A stretch of DNA of 64,000 nt from Frateuria terrea (GCF_900115705.1 NZ_FOXL01000007.1:1-64000), one strand, 5' to 3'. Shown: positions 47,083-56,111, numbered from the stretch's first letter. Notes: generated by a model not told the origin, from the sequence alone. Numbers and translations: made by a program.

Positions 47083-47402
47083 CGCTCTTTGCTCTTGAGC
47101 CCTTCTCCCTCCGGTAGAGGGGTCGGGGTGAGGGTCCGGTCGGGCGCGGTGCGGAGGATCACCTCGAGCACCGCGTCCATCTGTTGCAGTACTTCGTTGT
47201 CCCGGAAGCGCAGGACCTTGAGGCTTCTCTCCTCGAGGACCCGCGTGCGCTGCCGGTCGGTCTGATGGTCATGCTGCGAGCCGTCCAGTTCAACGACGAG
47301 CTTGCAGGCCTGACAATAGAAATCGGCAACGTAGGGCGAAACTGGGTGCTGCCTGAGAAACTTCAGCCCATCCAGGCGGCCGGCGCGCAAGCGATACCAC
47401 AT
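47079..47402 (-). CDS. DUF559 endonuclease-like protein with repeat-derived tail
   Basis: This 107-residue protein matches the DUF559 (Vsr-like PD-(D/E)xK) pattern: [31 protein letters not shown] with D and E-x-D, then [21 protein letters not shown]. The usual N-terminal 20-25 residues ([12 protein letters not shown]...) are encoded just upstream in frame, but no start codon is found there, so ATG 47402 gives a shortened protein. The C-terminus [13 protein letters not shown] is encoded by the REP-like repeat. It is inserted between hpd and hmgA and overlaps hmgA by 4 bp. Confidence 0.65.
   Translation of the reverse strand: MWYRLRAGRLDGLKFLRQHPVSPYVADFYCQACKLVVELDGSQHDHQTDRQRTRVLEERSLKVLRFRDNEVLQQMDAVLEVILRTAPDRTLTPTPLPEGEGLKSKER
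47100..47134. repeat. REP-like repeat, copy 4, inside the DUF559 3' end
   Basis: CCCTTCTCCCTCCGGTAGAGGGG is followed by a TCGGGGTGAGGG block, the same parts as the other copies. Here it is translated as the DUF559 tail ([11 protein letters not shown]), so the repeat has entered a coding region. Confidence 0.65.
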
Positions 47403-47501
47403 GGCTTGTTCGGCATCCGTGCCGCAACGGCGCGGCGCCCTGGCCTGTGCACGCGTCCGTCGGCAGCGGCGGGTTGATGCGTCCTGGCATGCCCGTTCCC
47501 C

Positions 47502-47528
47502 AGCCCCTCTCCCGAGGGGAGAGGGGCT
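47502..47528. repeat. REP-like palindrome, copy 5, after hpd
   Basis: Twelve-base arms AGCCCCTCTCCC (47502-47513) and GGGAGAGGGGCT (47517-47528) surround a 3-base loop. It lies 8 bp after the hpd stop and could end or protect its transcript. Confidence 0.75.
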
Positions 47529-47535
47529 CTAAAGC

Positions 47536-48630
47536 CTAGAGCACACCACGCTTCATCTGGTCCCGCTCGATCGACTCGAACAGCGCCTGGAAGTTGCCCT
47601 CGCCGAACCCCTCGTTGCCCTTGCGCTGGATGATCTCGAAGAAGATCGGACCGATGTTGTTCTGCGTGAAGATCTGCAGCAGCTTGCGCTGCTTGGTCTC
47701 CGGGTCGGCGTCGATCAGGATCTTGTTCTCGCGCAGGCGCGGTACGTCCTCGCCGTGGTTGGGGATGCGCAGGTCGATCACGTCGAAATAGGTGTCGGGG
47801 GTGTCCAGGAACTCCACGCCCTGCGCACGCATCGCCTCGACCGTCGCATAGATGTCGTCGGTGAAGCAGGCGATGTGCTGGATGCCCTCGCCGTGGTAGG
47901 CATCGAGGTATTCGTTGATCTGGCTCTTCGGGTCGTTCGACTCGTTGAGCGGGATGCGCACGATGCCGTCCGGCGCGGTCATCGCCTTGGACACCAGGCC
48001 GGTCTTGGCGCCCTTGATGTCGAAGTAGCGGATCTCGCGGAAGTTGAACAGCCGCTCGTAGTAGTCCGACCACTTCTGCATGTTGCCGAAGTAGAGGTTG
48101 TGGGTGAGGTGGTCGATGAAGGTCAGGCCGAATCCCCTGGGGTTCGGTTCGGCGCCCTCGACCGGCGCATAGTCGCCGTCGTAGACGTCGCCCCGGGCAC
48201 CGTAGCGGTCCACCAGGTACAGCATGCAGTCGCCGATGCCCTTGACCACCGGCGCGTTCACCGCCTTGCTGGCGGCCTTGTGATCGACCGCCTCACCGCC
48301 GTTGCCCAACACCTTGCGGCACACCTCGTCCGCGGGCATCTTGAATCGGATCGCGAAGCCGCAGGCGCAGGGGCCGTGCCTGGCGGCGAAATCGGCCGCG
48401 AACGAGTCCGGGTCCTCGTTGACCAGGAAGTTCACGCCGTTCTGGCGGTACACGGTGATCGGGCGGGCCTTGTGCCTGAGCACCGCGGCGAAGCCCATCT
48501 TGCGGAACAGCTCGTGCAGCTCCTGCCCGCGGCCGGCCGGCGCGGCGAACTCGACGAACTCGAAGCCGTCGATGCCCATCGGGTTCTCGAAAGTGGTGAC
48601 CTGCATGCCGAGGTTCGGTTGGGCGTTCAT
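47536..48630 (-). CDS. hpd: 4-hydroxyphenylpyruvate dioxygenase
   Basis: Converts 4-hydroxyphenylpyruvate to homogentisate, 364 residues. The two-part VOC fold has the C-terminal metal ligands in FIDHLTHNLYFGNM (His), YHGEGIQHIACFTDD (His) and IQRKGNEGFGEGNFQALFESIERDQ (Glu region, the family ending). ATG 48630 follows AGGAGAG. It opens the tyrosine gene set, divergent from a MarR regulator, and has a MarR-type operator upstream. Confidence 0.97.
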   Translation of the reverse strand: MNAQPNLGMQVTTFENPMGIDGFEFVEFAAPAGRGQELHELFRKMGFAAVLRHKARPITVYRQNGVNFLVNEDPDSFAADFAARHGPCACGFAIRFKMPADEVCRKVLGNGGEAVDHKAASKAVNAPVVKGIGDCMLYLVDRYGARGDVYDGDYAPVEGAEPNPRGFGLTFIDHLTHNLYFGNMQKWSDYYERLFNFREIRYFDIKGAKTGLVSKAMTAPDGIVRIPLNESNDPKSQINEYLDAYHGEGIQHIACFTDDIYATVEAMRAQGVEFLDTPDTYFDVIDLRIPNHGEDVPRLRENKILIDADPETKQRKLLQIFTQNNIGPIFFEIIQRKGNEGFGEGNFQALFESIERDQMKRGVL

Positions 48631-48727
48631 GGCGCTCTCCTGGAATGGCGGAAGACGTAAGCTGGCGGCGAGGCCTGTCCGCAGGATGCGCGGTGGCCAC
48701 GAAGGTTCCGGCGAGAACCCCGTTATA

Positions 48728-48741
48728 GTTACAGTTGAAAC
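48728..48741. promoter_or_regulatory. MarR-type operator between hpd and marR
   Basis: GTTACAGTTGAAAC is an imperfect palindrome (GTTnCAnnTGnAAC, 10 of 14 bases symmetric). It lies 23 bp before the regulator's GTG and about 100 bp before hpd. The spot suits a repressor that controls both genes. Confidence 0.5.
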
Positions 48742-48764
48742 CATTTGCAAGGAGCCGCGCTCCC

Positions 48765-49235
48765 GTGCCAGCCAAGCGCCAACCCGCCCGCCCGCCCGCC
48801 GAACATGCGCCGCTGGAGCTGGAGCATTTCCTGCCCTACCAGCTGTCGATCGTCTCCAACACGGTCAGCCAGGCGATCGCCGACGACTACCAGCGCCGCT
48901 TCGACCTGGGCGTGACCGAATGGCGGGTGATGGCCGTGCTGGCGCGTTTCGACGGGCTTTCCGCGCGCGAAGTGGCCGAACGCACGGCCATGGACAAGGT
49001 GGCGGTGAGCCGCGCGCTGGCGCGGCTGGTCGAAGCCGGCCGGGTGGACCGCGCCACCCACGACGGCGACAAGCGCCGCTCGGTACTCAACCTCAGTGAA
49101 GCCGGCTGGGCGATCCACGACCAGGTGGCGCCGATGGCACGCCAGCGCGAGCGCGAGCTGCTGGCGAAGCTCGATGCCGAGGAACAGGCCTGGCTCGAAC
49201 GCATCCTGGGCAAGCTGATGCCGCCGGAGCATTAG
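48765..49235 (+). CDS. MarR-family regulator, probable tyrosine-catabolism repressor
   Basis: This 156-residue protein has a winged helix with the MarR pattern: LGVTEWRVMAVLARFDGLSAREVAERTAMDKVAVSRALARLVEAGRVDRATHDGDKRRSVLNLSEAG. GTG 48765 follows AAGGAG. It is divergent from hpd with a palindrome between them, the arrangement known for HmgR/HpaR-like repressors, where homogentisate or a related acid would be the signal. The ligand is an inference. Confidence 0.8.
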   Translation: MPAKRQPARPPAEHAPLELEHFLPYQLSIVSNTVSQAIADDYQRRFDLGVTEWRVMAVLARFDGLSAREVAERTAMDKVAVSRALARLVEAGRVDRATHDGDKRRSVLNLSEAGWAIHDQVAPMARQRERELLAKLDAEEQAWLERILGKLMPPEH

Positions 49236-49238
49236 CTC

Positions 49239-49266
49239 GATCCTTCCCTGCCCCGCGGGAAGGATC
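49239..49266. terminator. Bidirectional hairpin between marR and the POT transporter
   Basis: Perfect 10-bp arms GATCCTTCCC and GGGAAGGATC surround an 8-base loop, midway between two convergent genes. It lacks a long T-run, so it may be a weak or factor-dependent terminator. Confidence 0.55.
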
Positions 49267-49277
49267 CCTTGCCGGCG

Positions 49278-50783
49278 CTATTTCACCCCGTGCATCAGCT
49301 TGTTGATCAGCGGCGAGATCAACAGCAGCAACACGCCCGAGCCGACCAGCACCCAGAAGCAGAAGCTGAAGCCGGACAGCGCCGAGGCGACCGTCATGCC
49401 GTGCTCGCCGCTGATGCGGCTGGCGACGATGCCGGAGAAATCGCCGCCACCCGCCAGCGACAGGAACCAGCCGCCCATCGCCAGGCCGACGAAACGCGGC
49501 GGCGCGAGCTTGGTCACCATCGACAATCCGATCGGCGAGAGGCACAGCTCGCCGAGGGTCTGCATCACGTAGCACAGCACCAGCGGCCAGAACGGGATCA
49601 GCCCGGTCGGACCGAGCAGCTCCTTGAGCGCGTACACCAGCACGATGAATCCCAGGCCGTTGAAGATCAGCCCGAAACTGAACTTGCGCGGGATCGACGG
49701 CTCCGCCTTGCGGCGCGCGAGCACCGCCCAGACCAGGGTCAGCAGCGGCGCCAGCACCAGGATCGACAGCGGCGTCACCGACTGGAACCAGCCGACCGGG
49801 AACACCCAGCCACCGAACATCTGTCGGTCCACCCAATTCTCGGCCAGGAAGTTGAGCGAGGTGCCGAACTGGAAGTAGAAGGTCCAGAACACCACGCTGA
49901 AGACGAACACGATCAGCATGGCGATCACTCGGTGCAGCTGCACCCGGTCGTGCCGCAGCGCCTCGATGATCAAAGCGGCCGCCACGCCGATGAACAGGAT
50001 GCCGAGCAGCCATTGCAGGCCATCGGCGCCGACATAGGCCAGCAGCGCATAGATCAGCGGCACGGCCACCGCGGTGCCGACCAGTACCCACAGCACGCGC
50101 AGGCGGTTTTCCATACCCGCGAGTGGACGGCCCACGCCTTTCAAGCCCCGGCGGCCGAACCAGAACCACAGGAAGCTCAACAGCATGCCGACTCCAGCAG
50201 CGCCGAACACGATGCGGTAGTTCTGCTGCATCGGGGTGTCGGTGAAATAGGCCGCCATCCAGCCGGTGAGCAGCGGCGCCACGAAAGCGCCGGCATTGAT
50301 GCCCATGTAGAAGAGGGTGAAGCCGCGGTCGCGGCGCGGGTCGTCGCGACCATAGAGCTGGCCGACCATGGTGGAGATGTTCGGCTTGAACAGGCCGTCG
50401 CCGGCGATCACCAGCGCCAGCCCCAGCATCATCAGTGGTTTGCTCGGCACCAGCAGCGTGAACAGCCCCGCGGCCATTACCGCCGCGCCGAGCAGGATCG
50501 AGCGCTGGTAGCCGATCACCCGGTCGGCCACGTAGCCGCCGAAGATGGACGCGGCATAGATCAGCGCGGTGTAGGCACCGTAGATGCCGGCGGCCCAGCC
50601 CTGCCCCGACGGATCGCCGTGAAAGAACTGCGCCACGATGTAGAGCACCAGCGCCCAGCTCACGCTGTAGTAGGCGAAGCGCTCCCAGAACTCGGTCATG
50701 AACAGCATCCACAACGGGCGCGGATGGCCGAGCAGCTGCGGGTAGTCGGGTGCGGCCGGTGCGACGTCGGCGGTCTGGTGCAT
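49278..50783 (-). CDS. POT-family proton-dependent peptide transporter
   Basis: This 501-residue protein has about 14 membrane helices. Family motifs are FWERFAYYSVSWALVLYI (the ExxER-type first helix), GGYVADRVIGYQRSILLGA and FYMGINAGAFVAPLLTG (the PTR2 signature). It imports di- and tripeptides with protons. ATG 50783 follows AAGGGGAA. It sits near amino acid catabolic genes, which fits a peptide-feeding lifestyle. Confidence 0.92.
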   Translation of the reverse strand: MHQTADVAPAAPDYPQLLGHPRPLWMLFMTEFWERFAYYSVSWALVLYIVAQFFHGDPSGQGWAAGIYGAYTALIYAASIFGGYVADRVIGYQRSILLGAAVMAAGLFTLLVPSKPLMMLGLALVIAGDGLFKPNISTMVGQLYGRDDPRRDRGFTLFYMGINAGAFVAPLLTGWMAAYFTDTPMQQNYRIVFGAAGVGMLLSFLWFWFGRRGLKGVGRPLAGMENRLRVLWVLVGTAVAVPLIYALLAYVGADGLQWLLGILFIGVAAALIIEALRHDRVQLHRVIAMLIVFVFSVVFWTFYFQFGTSLNFLAENWVDRQMFGGWVFPVGWFQSVTPLSILVLAPLLTLVWAVLARRKAEPSIPRKFSFGLIFNGLGFIVLVYALKELLGPTGLIPFWPLVLCYVMQTLGELCLSPIGLSMVTKLAPPRFVGLAMGGWFLSLAGGGDFSGIVASRISGEHGMTVASALSGFSFCFWVLVGSGVLLLLISPLINKLMHGVK

Positions 50784-50886
50784 GGATTCCCCTTGGGCAT
50801 GGAAGGCGCGCTGGCCGCGCGCCATCGCTGACGTGTAACCGGCGCGAGGGCGCCACGTCAAATAGTGGTCCGTGCAGGAGCGCCGG

Positions 50887-51729
50887 TCAGGTGCCCAGCA
50901 CCGTGCGCACGTCCAGCAGTTCCGGGAAGAACTCCAGCTCCAGCGCTTTCTTCAGGAACGAAACGCCGGACGAACCGCCGGTGCCGCGCCGGTGGCCGAT
51001 GATCCGCTCGACGGTCTTCATGTGCCGGAAGCGCCAGAGCTGGAAACTTTCCTCCACGTCCACCAGTTGCTCGCACAGGTGGTATTCCGGCCAGAAGCCG
51101 CCGCGGTCCTCGTAGATCCGCTTGAGCACCGGCAGCAAGGCAGCGTTGCGGTGGTAGGGCTGCGTCCAGTCGCGCTCGATGAGCTCGGCCGGCACCGCGT
51201 GGCCGCGGCGGGCGAGGTAGCGCAGGAACTCGTCGTACAGGCTCGGCGCCTCCAGCACCTCGCGCAACTGAGCCTGCGCCTCGGGATCGTGGGCAAACAC
51301 CGCCAGCATGTCGGCGTGCTTGTTGCCGAGCATGAATTCGATCATCCGGTACTGCAGCGACTGGAAGCCCGATGACGAGCCCAGCATGTCGCGGAATTCC
51401 AGGTACTCCGCCGGCGTAAGCGTCTCCAGCACCGCCCATTGCTCGAACAGCTGGCGCTGCACCTGCTTCACGCGGGCCAACACCTTGAGGCAGGCATCGA
51501 CATCGTCCCGGCGCAGGTCTTCGATCGCGGACTTGAGCTCGTGGATTACCAGCTTCATCCACAACTCCGAGACATGGTGCTGCACGATGAACAGCATTTC
51601 GTCGTGGTGGCCGGTGAGCGGGCGCTGTGCCGATAGCAGGGTGCCCAGCTGCAGATAGCCGCCGTAGGTGATCTTGCCGTTCAGGTCGGTCTCGATGCCG
51701 GTTTCGAGCTCGCGCTGGTTCTCGCCCAT
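50887..51729 (-). CDS. kynA: Tryptophan 2,3-dioxygenase
   Basis: A haem enzyme of 280 residues that opens the indole ring of tryptophan to N-formylkynurenine. Family phrases are [16 protein letters not shown]-like at the start, [32 protein letters not shown], and the proximal haem His region [31 protein letters not shown] 51729 is used. The next kynurenine-pathway genes are not seen nearby. The gene is divergent from the dehydrogenase operon. Confidence 0.95.
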   Translation of the reverse strand: MGENQRELETGIETDLNGKITYGGYLQLGTLLSAQRPLTGHHDEMLFIVQHHVSELWMKLVIHELKSAIEDLRRDDVDACLKVLARVKQVQRQLFEQWAVLETLTPAEYLEFRDMLGSSSGFQSLQYRMIEFMLGNKHADMLAVFAHDPEAQAQLREVLEAPSLYDEFLRYLARRGHAVPAELIERDWTQPYHRNAALLPVLKRIYEDRGGFWPEYHLCEQLVDVEESFQLWRFRHMKTVERIIGHRRGTGGSSGVSFLKKALELEFFPELLDVRTVLGT

Positions 51730-52005
51730 GGGTGCGTCCGTTTCCTTTCGATCGATGTGGACATGGTAATGGCGGCGCTTCGCAGCGGTTCCTGATCCAG
51801 GACAGCCATCTGCCGTCATGGCCGTGTCAACGGGCGCTCGCATCCTTTCCACACGCCCGCGCATGTTGCACCGTACCTTGCAGCGCAACATGCCCGCCTG
51901 CTATCAAACGCGGTCTTTCCGGGACGAAAGCGCGTGCCCGGCCCCACTGGATGGGCCGCCGCCTCCCTACGCAGATCCCCCCTTCCACCTCCATGGGAGC
52001 GAGTC
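51730..52005. promoter_or_regulatory. Divergent control region between kynA and the E1alpha gene, with inverted repeat
   Basis: No gene lies in this 276-bp gap. A perfect 9-bp inverted repeat, GCATGTTGC (51861-51869) and GCAACATGC (51885-51893), is spaced by 15 bases. It could be an operator for a dimeric regulator or an mRNA hairpin. It lies nearer to the dehydrogenase start. Confidence 0.45.
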
Positions 52006-53106
52006 GTGTCCATCGCCGCCAAGTTTGAAATCGAGTACCTGCAATACCTCGACGCCGAGGGCAAGCAGGTGCGTGACGACCTGCCTGCCTTCGCGCAGGA
52101 CCTGAACCAGATGGTCGAGCTGTACAAGCTGATGCTCTCCACCCGCGTGTTCGACGCCAAGTCGATCGCGCTGCAGCGCACCGGCAAGCTGGGCACCTAC
52201 GCCAGCTGCCTGGGCCACGAGGCCGCGCACGTGGGCATCGGCAGCGCCATGAAGCCCGAAGACGTGCTGGCGCCGAGCTACCGCGAATACGGCGCGCAGC
52301 TCTACCGCGGCGTGCAGCCGCGCGAGGTGTACATGTACTGGGGCGGCGACGAGCGCGGCAACGACTACCAGAACGAGCCGGCCCGCCACGACTTCGCCTG
52401 GTCGGTGCCGATCGCCACGCAGTGCCTGCACGCAGCCGGCTCGGCGCTGGCGTTCAAGATCCGCGGCGAGAAGCGCGTGGCGGTGTGCACCATCGGCGAC
52501 GGCGGCTCGTCCAAGGGCGACTTCTACGGCGCGATCAACATCGCCGGCGCGCAGAACCTGCCGATGGTGGCGGTGATCGTGAACAACCAGTGGGCGATCT
52601 CGGTACCGCGCAAGATCCAGTCCGGCGCGCCGACGCTGGCGCAGAAGGGCATCGCCGCGGGCCTGTACTGCATCCAGGTCGACGGCAACGACATCATCGC
52701 CGTGCGCAAGGCGATGGAGGACGCGCTCGAGCGCGCCCGCAACGGCCAGGGCGGCAGTGTCATCGAGGCGGTCACCTACCGTCTGGGCGACCACACCACC
52801 GCCGACGACGCGCGGCGCTACCGCGGCGAGCAGGAGGTCAAGGACGCCTGGGCGAAGGATCCGGTCAAGCGCCTGAAGAACTGGCTGGTGGCCAAGAAGG
52901 TGTGGGACGACAAGAAGGAAGAGGCCTGGAAGGCCGAGTGCGACGACTGGATGGACAACGAGGTGAACGCCTACCTGGAGACCAAGACCCAGCCGGTCAC
53001 CGCGATGTTCGACTACACCTTCGCGGAAGTTCCCGCCGACCTGGAAAAGCAGCGCGACCTCGCGCTCTCGCTCGAGAACACGCCCAACAACAGCAGGGCC
53101 CACTGA
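52006..53106 (+). CDS. pdhA: 2-oxoacid dehydrogenase E1 alpha subunit
   Basis: The thiamine-diphosphate alpha subunit of a pyruvate or branched-chain 2-oxoacid dehydrogenase, 366 residues. The TPP motif is GDGGSSKGDFYGAINIAGAQNLPMVAVIVNNQ, with YREYGAQLYRG and the phosphorylation-loop-like YRLGDHTTADDARRYR. GTG 52006 follows GGGAG. The beta subunit starts 3 bp after it, with E2 after that. The substrate (pyruvate or branched-chain) is not fixed by sequence alone. Confidence 0.88.
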   Translation: MSIAAKFEIEYLQYLDAEGKQVRDDLPAFAQDLNQMVELYKLMLSTRVFDAKSIALQRTGKLGTYASCLGHEAAHVGIGSAMKPEDVLAPSYREYGAQLYRGVQPREVYMYWGGDERGNDYQNEPARHDFAWSVPIATQCLHAAGSALAFKIRGEKRVAVCTIGDGGSSKGDFYGAINIAGAQNLPMVAVIVNNQWAISVPRKIQSGAPTLAQKGIAAGLYCIQVDGNDIIAVRKAMEDALERARNGQGGSVIEAVTYRLGDHTTADDARRYRGEQEVKDAWAKDPVKRLKNWLVAKKVWDDKKEEAWKAECDDWMDNEVNAYLETKTQPVTAMFDYTFAEVPADLEKQRDLALSLENTPNNSRAH

Positions 53107-53109
53107 CCC

Positions 53110-54090
53110 ATGGCACAGATCACCCTTATCGAAGCAGTCACCCAGGCGCTGGCCTACGAGATGGCCCACGACGAATCGGTCGTGGTGCTGGGTGAGGACG
53201 TGGGCGTCAACGGCGGCGTGTTCCGCGCCACCCAGGGCCTGCAGGAGAAGTTCGGCGAGTTGCGCGTGCTCGACACGCCGCTGGACGAGACCACCATCGC
53301 CGGCGTCACCGTGGGCCTGGCCGCGCAGGGCATGAAGCCGGTCGCCGAGGCGCAGTTCGAGGGCTTCATCTACCCGATGATGGAGCAGATCGCCTGCCAC
53401 GCCGCGCGCCTGCGCAACCGCACGCGCGGCCGCATCACGGTGCCGGCGGTGTGGCGCGCCCCGTGGGGCGGCGGCATCCGTGCGCCGGAGCATCACTCCG
53501 AGGCGAATGAGCATCTGTTCACCAACATCCCGGGCCTGCGCGTGGTGATGCCCTCGTCGCCGGCGCGTGCCTACGGCCTGCTGCTGGCGGCAATTCGCGA
53601 TCCGGATCCGGTGATGTTCTTCGAGCCCAAGCGCATCTACCGCCAGTACAAGGAAGAGGTGCCCGACGACGGCGAGGCGCTGCCGCTGGACGTGTGCTTC
53701 GTGCTGCGCGACGGCACCGACGTGACCCTGGTGACCTGGGGCGCGCAGGTGAAGGAGACGCTGGAAGCCGCCGACGCGCTCGCCGCCGAAGGCATCAGCG
53801 CCGAGGTGATCGACGTTGCCACCCTGACCCCGCTGGACTTCGACACCATCGCCGAATCGGTACAGAAGACCGGCCGCTGCGTGATCGTGCACGAGGCGCC
53901 CAAGACCGCCGGCTTCGGTGCCGAGATCGCCGCGCGCCTGGCCGAGGAATGCATGTACGACCTGCTCGCGCCGGTCGAGCGCGTGACCGGCTTCGACACG
54001 CACATCCCGCTGTTCCGCCTGGAGATGAAGTACCTGCCCAGCACCGAGCGCGTGGTCGAGGCGGCCAAGCGTACGCTGGCGGCCAGCTGA
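53110..54090 (+). CDS. pdhB: 2-oxoacid dehydrogenase E1 beta subunit
   Basis: This 326-residue protein has the transketolase pyrimidine-binding fold: VVLGEDVGVNGGVFRATQGLQEKFGELRVLDTPLDETTIAGVTVGLAAQGMKPVAEAQFEGF, then PWGGGIRAPEHHSE. The C-terminal domain has VTWGAQVKETLEAADALAAEGISAEVIDVATLTPLD. It pairs with the alpha subunit and lies in the same operon. Confidence 0.92.
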   Translation: MAQITLIEAVTQALAYEMAHDESVVVLGEDVGVNGGVFRATQGLQEKFGELRVLDTPLDETTIAGVTVGLAAQGMKPVAEAQFEGFIYPMMEQIACHAARLRNRTRGRITVPAVWRAPWGGGIRAPEHHSEANEHLFTNIPGLRVVMPSSPARAYGLLLAAIRDPDPVMFFEPKRIYRQYKEEVPDDGEALPLDVCFVLRDGTDVTLVTWGAQVKETLEAADALAAEGISAEVIDVATLTPLDFDTIAESVQKTGRCVIVHEAPKTAGFGAEIAARLAEECMYDLLAPVERVTGFDTHIPLFRLEMKYLPSTERVVEAAKRTLAAS

Positions 54091-54164
54091 TCGAAGGGAA
54101 CGGGCGGCGCGCGTGCGCCCGCTCCGTTCCGGTCCCCTATTCCTCAAGTTCCGGATACCACGCC

Positions 54165-55553
54165 ATGGCTGACATCAAGACGTTTCACCTCCCCGACCTC
54201 GGCGAAGGCCTGCCCGATGCGACCATCGTCGAATGGCACGTGAAGGTCGGCGACACGATCAAGCTCGACGCCCCGCTGGCCTCGATGGAAACTGCCAAGG
54301 CGGTGGTCGAGGTGCCCTCGCCCTACACCGGCAAGGTGACCAAGCTGTACGGCGCCGCCGGCGACGTGATCGAGACCGGCGCGGCGCTGGCCGACTTCGA
54401 GCCGGACCCGAACGCCAAGCAGCGCGCCGAGGCCGAGTCGACCGGCCATCACCATGGCCCGAAGAAGAGCGTCGGCAGCCCGGCCCCGGACGACGGCAAC
54501 AAGGTGGTCGCCTCGGACGAAGGCGGTGAAGTCGAGACCGGCGGCAAGGACCGCGAGGACGAAGGCACCGTGGTCGGCGCGATGATCAGCGGCAACCACG
54601 TGCACGTCGAGCAGGTCGCCAGCGTCGGCGGCGTCAAGGCCGTGCCCGCCGTGCGCGCGCTGGCGAAGAAGCTCAAGGTGGACCTGGCCAAGGTGCGCCC
54701 GACCGGCGCCGATGGCGTGGTCACCATGAAGGACGTCAAGGACGCCGCCGCCAACGGCAGCGCCCCGATCGGCGGTGCGCCGGCGCGCGCGGTGCCGGCC
54801 TCGGCCGGCCGCCACCTGGCGCCGGAACTGCCCGAGCCTGGCCCCGCCCCGCAGCGCGGCCCGGTCTCGCTCGCCGGCAAGCCGGTGCGTACCGCGCCGC
54901 CATCACAGCCGGCCACCGGCCAGCCCGAGCAGCTCAAGGGCGTGCGCCGCAACATGGCCCGCGTGATGTCCGACGCCCATGCCCAGGTCGTGCCGACCAC
55001 GCTGGTCGACGACGCCGACCTGCACGCCTGGATCGGCAAGCAGGACATCACCGCGCGCCTGATCCGCGCCATCGTGGCCGCCTGCAAGGCGGTGCCGGCG
55101 CTCAACGCCTGGTTCGACGGCAAGAACCTTACCCGCACGATGCACCGCCACGTGGACATCGGCATTGCGGTGGACACCGAGGACGGCCTGTTCGTGCCGG
55201 CCCTGCGCAATGCCGACGTGCTCGACGGCGCCGGCATCCGCGCCGGCATCCAGCGCCTGCGCACACAGGTCGAGGATCGCTCGATCCCGCCGTCGGAACT
55301 GTCCGGCTACACCATCAGCCTGTCGAACTTCGGCATGTTCGCCGGCCGCTATGCCACCCCGGTGGTCGTGCCGCCGTGCGTGGCGATCGTCGGCGCCGGC
55401 AAGCTCAGCCACGATGTCGTGGCGGTGATGGGAGGCATCGAAGTGCACCGCCGCATGCCGATCAGCCTGACCTTCGACCACCGCGCTGCCACCGGCGGCG
55501 AAGCGGCGCGCTTCCTCAAGGCGCTGCTGGACGACCTGGCCTCGCCGCAGTAA
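54165..55553 (+). CDS. pdhC: Dihydrolipoamide acyltransferase (E2) of the 2-oxoacid dehydrogenase
   Basis: This 462-residue core enzyme passes the acyl group to CoA. One lipoyl domain has the lysine in DAPLASMETAKAVVEV (residues about 36-52). After an acidic and His-rich linker, a peripheral subunit-binding domain follows (AVPAVRALAKKLKVDLAKVRPTGADGVVTMKDV). The catalytic domain ends FDHRAATGGEAARFL; most E2s have HRxxDG, so the usual catalytic Asp is Thr here. No E3 gene follows; a shared lipoamide dehydrogenase is expected elsewhere. ATG 54165 is the start. Confidence 0.9.
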   Translation: MADIKTFHLPDLGEGLPDATIVEWHVKVGDTIKLDAPLASMETAKAVVEVPSPYTGKVTKLYGAAGDVIETGAALADFEPDPNAKQRAEAESTGHHHGPKKSVGSPAPDDGNKVVASDEGGEVETGGKDREDEGTVVGAMISGNHVHVEQVASVGGVKAVPAVRALAKKLKVDLAKVRPTGADGVVTMKDVKDAAANGSAPIGGAPARAVPASAGRHLAPELPEPGPAPQRGPVSLAGKPVRTAPPSQPATGQPEQLKGVRRNMARVMSDAHAQVVPTTLVDDADLHAWIGKQDITARLIRAIVAACKAVPALNAWFDGKNLTRTMHRHVDIGIAVDTEDGLFVPALRNADVLDGAGIRAGIQRLRTQVEDRSIPPSELSGYTISLSNFGMFAGRYATPVVVPPCVAIVGAGKLSHDVVAVMGGIEVHRRMPISLTFDHRAATGGEAARFLKALLDDLASPQ

Positions 55554-55599
55554 GGCCGGCTGCGAGGTCGATGGCGATCCGCCGACCTCGCCGGGGCAT

Positions 55600-55629
55600 A
55601 AAAACGGAGCGCCCAGGCGCTCCGTTTTT
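55600..55629 (+). terminator. Rho-independent terminator of the dehydrogenase operon
   Basis: Perfect 14-bp arms (AAAAACGGAGCGCC and GGCGCTCCGTTTTT) with a 2-base loop are followed by C and TTTT. A second 9-bp hairpin (GCGAGGTCG / CGACCTCGC, 55562-55591) lies just before it. Confidence 0.92.
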
Positions 55630-55683
55630 CTTTTCACGCCACCGGGCGCACGCTTGGCTCCTGCCACGACCGCGGAGCGTCCC

Positions 55684-56067
55684 ATGCACCACAGCCGCCT
55701 GAGCACCATCGTGCTCGACTGCCAGCTCGACGACCTGCAACCGGCGATCCGGTTCTGGAGCGCCGCGCTCGGCAAACCGGTCGAGGACGCCGACCAGGAT
55801 GGCGACGGCCGTTACGCCGCGCTTGCAACAGCCGAGGACGAGCCGCTGATCCTGCTGCAGAAAGTGGCCCACGAAAGCCGTGTCCACCTGGACATCGAAA
55901 CCGACGACCTGGATGCGGAAGTCGCGCGTCTGCAGGACCTGGGCGCCCGCGCCATCGCCTTCGTCAAGGAGCGGTGGTGGGTGATGCAGGCGCCGACCGG
56001 CCATCGCTTCTGCGTGGTACAGAGGCAGCGTGAACGCTTCGGTCCGCACCTCAACAGCTGGGACTAG
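55684..56067 (+). CDS. VOC/glyoxalase-family protein
   Basis: This 127-residue protein has a vicinal-oxygen-chelate repeat: STIVLDCQLDDLQPAIRFWSAALGKPV, then SRVHLDIETDDLDAEVARLQDLGA. Metal ligands (His in VHLDIE) are possible. Such proteins act as glyoxalase- or dioxygenase-like enzymes or bind small molecules. ATG 55684 is used. No neighbour points to a substrate. Confidence 0.75.
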   Translation: MHHSRLSTIVLDCQLDDLQPAIRFWSAALGKPVEDADQDGDGRYAALATAEDEPLILLQKVAHESRVHLDIETDDLDAEVARLQDLGARAIAFVKERWWVMQAPTGHRFCVVQRQRERFGPHLNSWD

Positions 56068-56111
56068 GCGCTGGCGGTTTGCGCGGGTGGTTACGGAAGT
56101 CGCAGTAGCGG

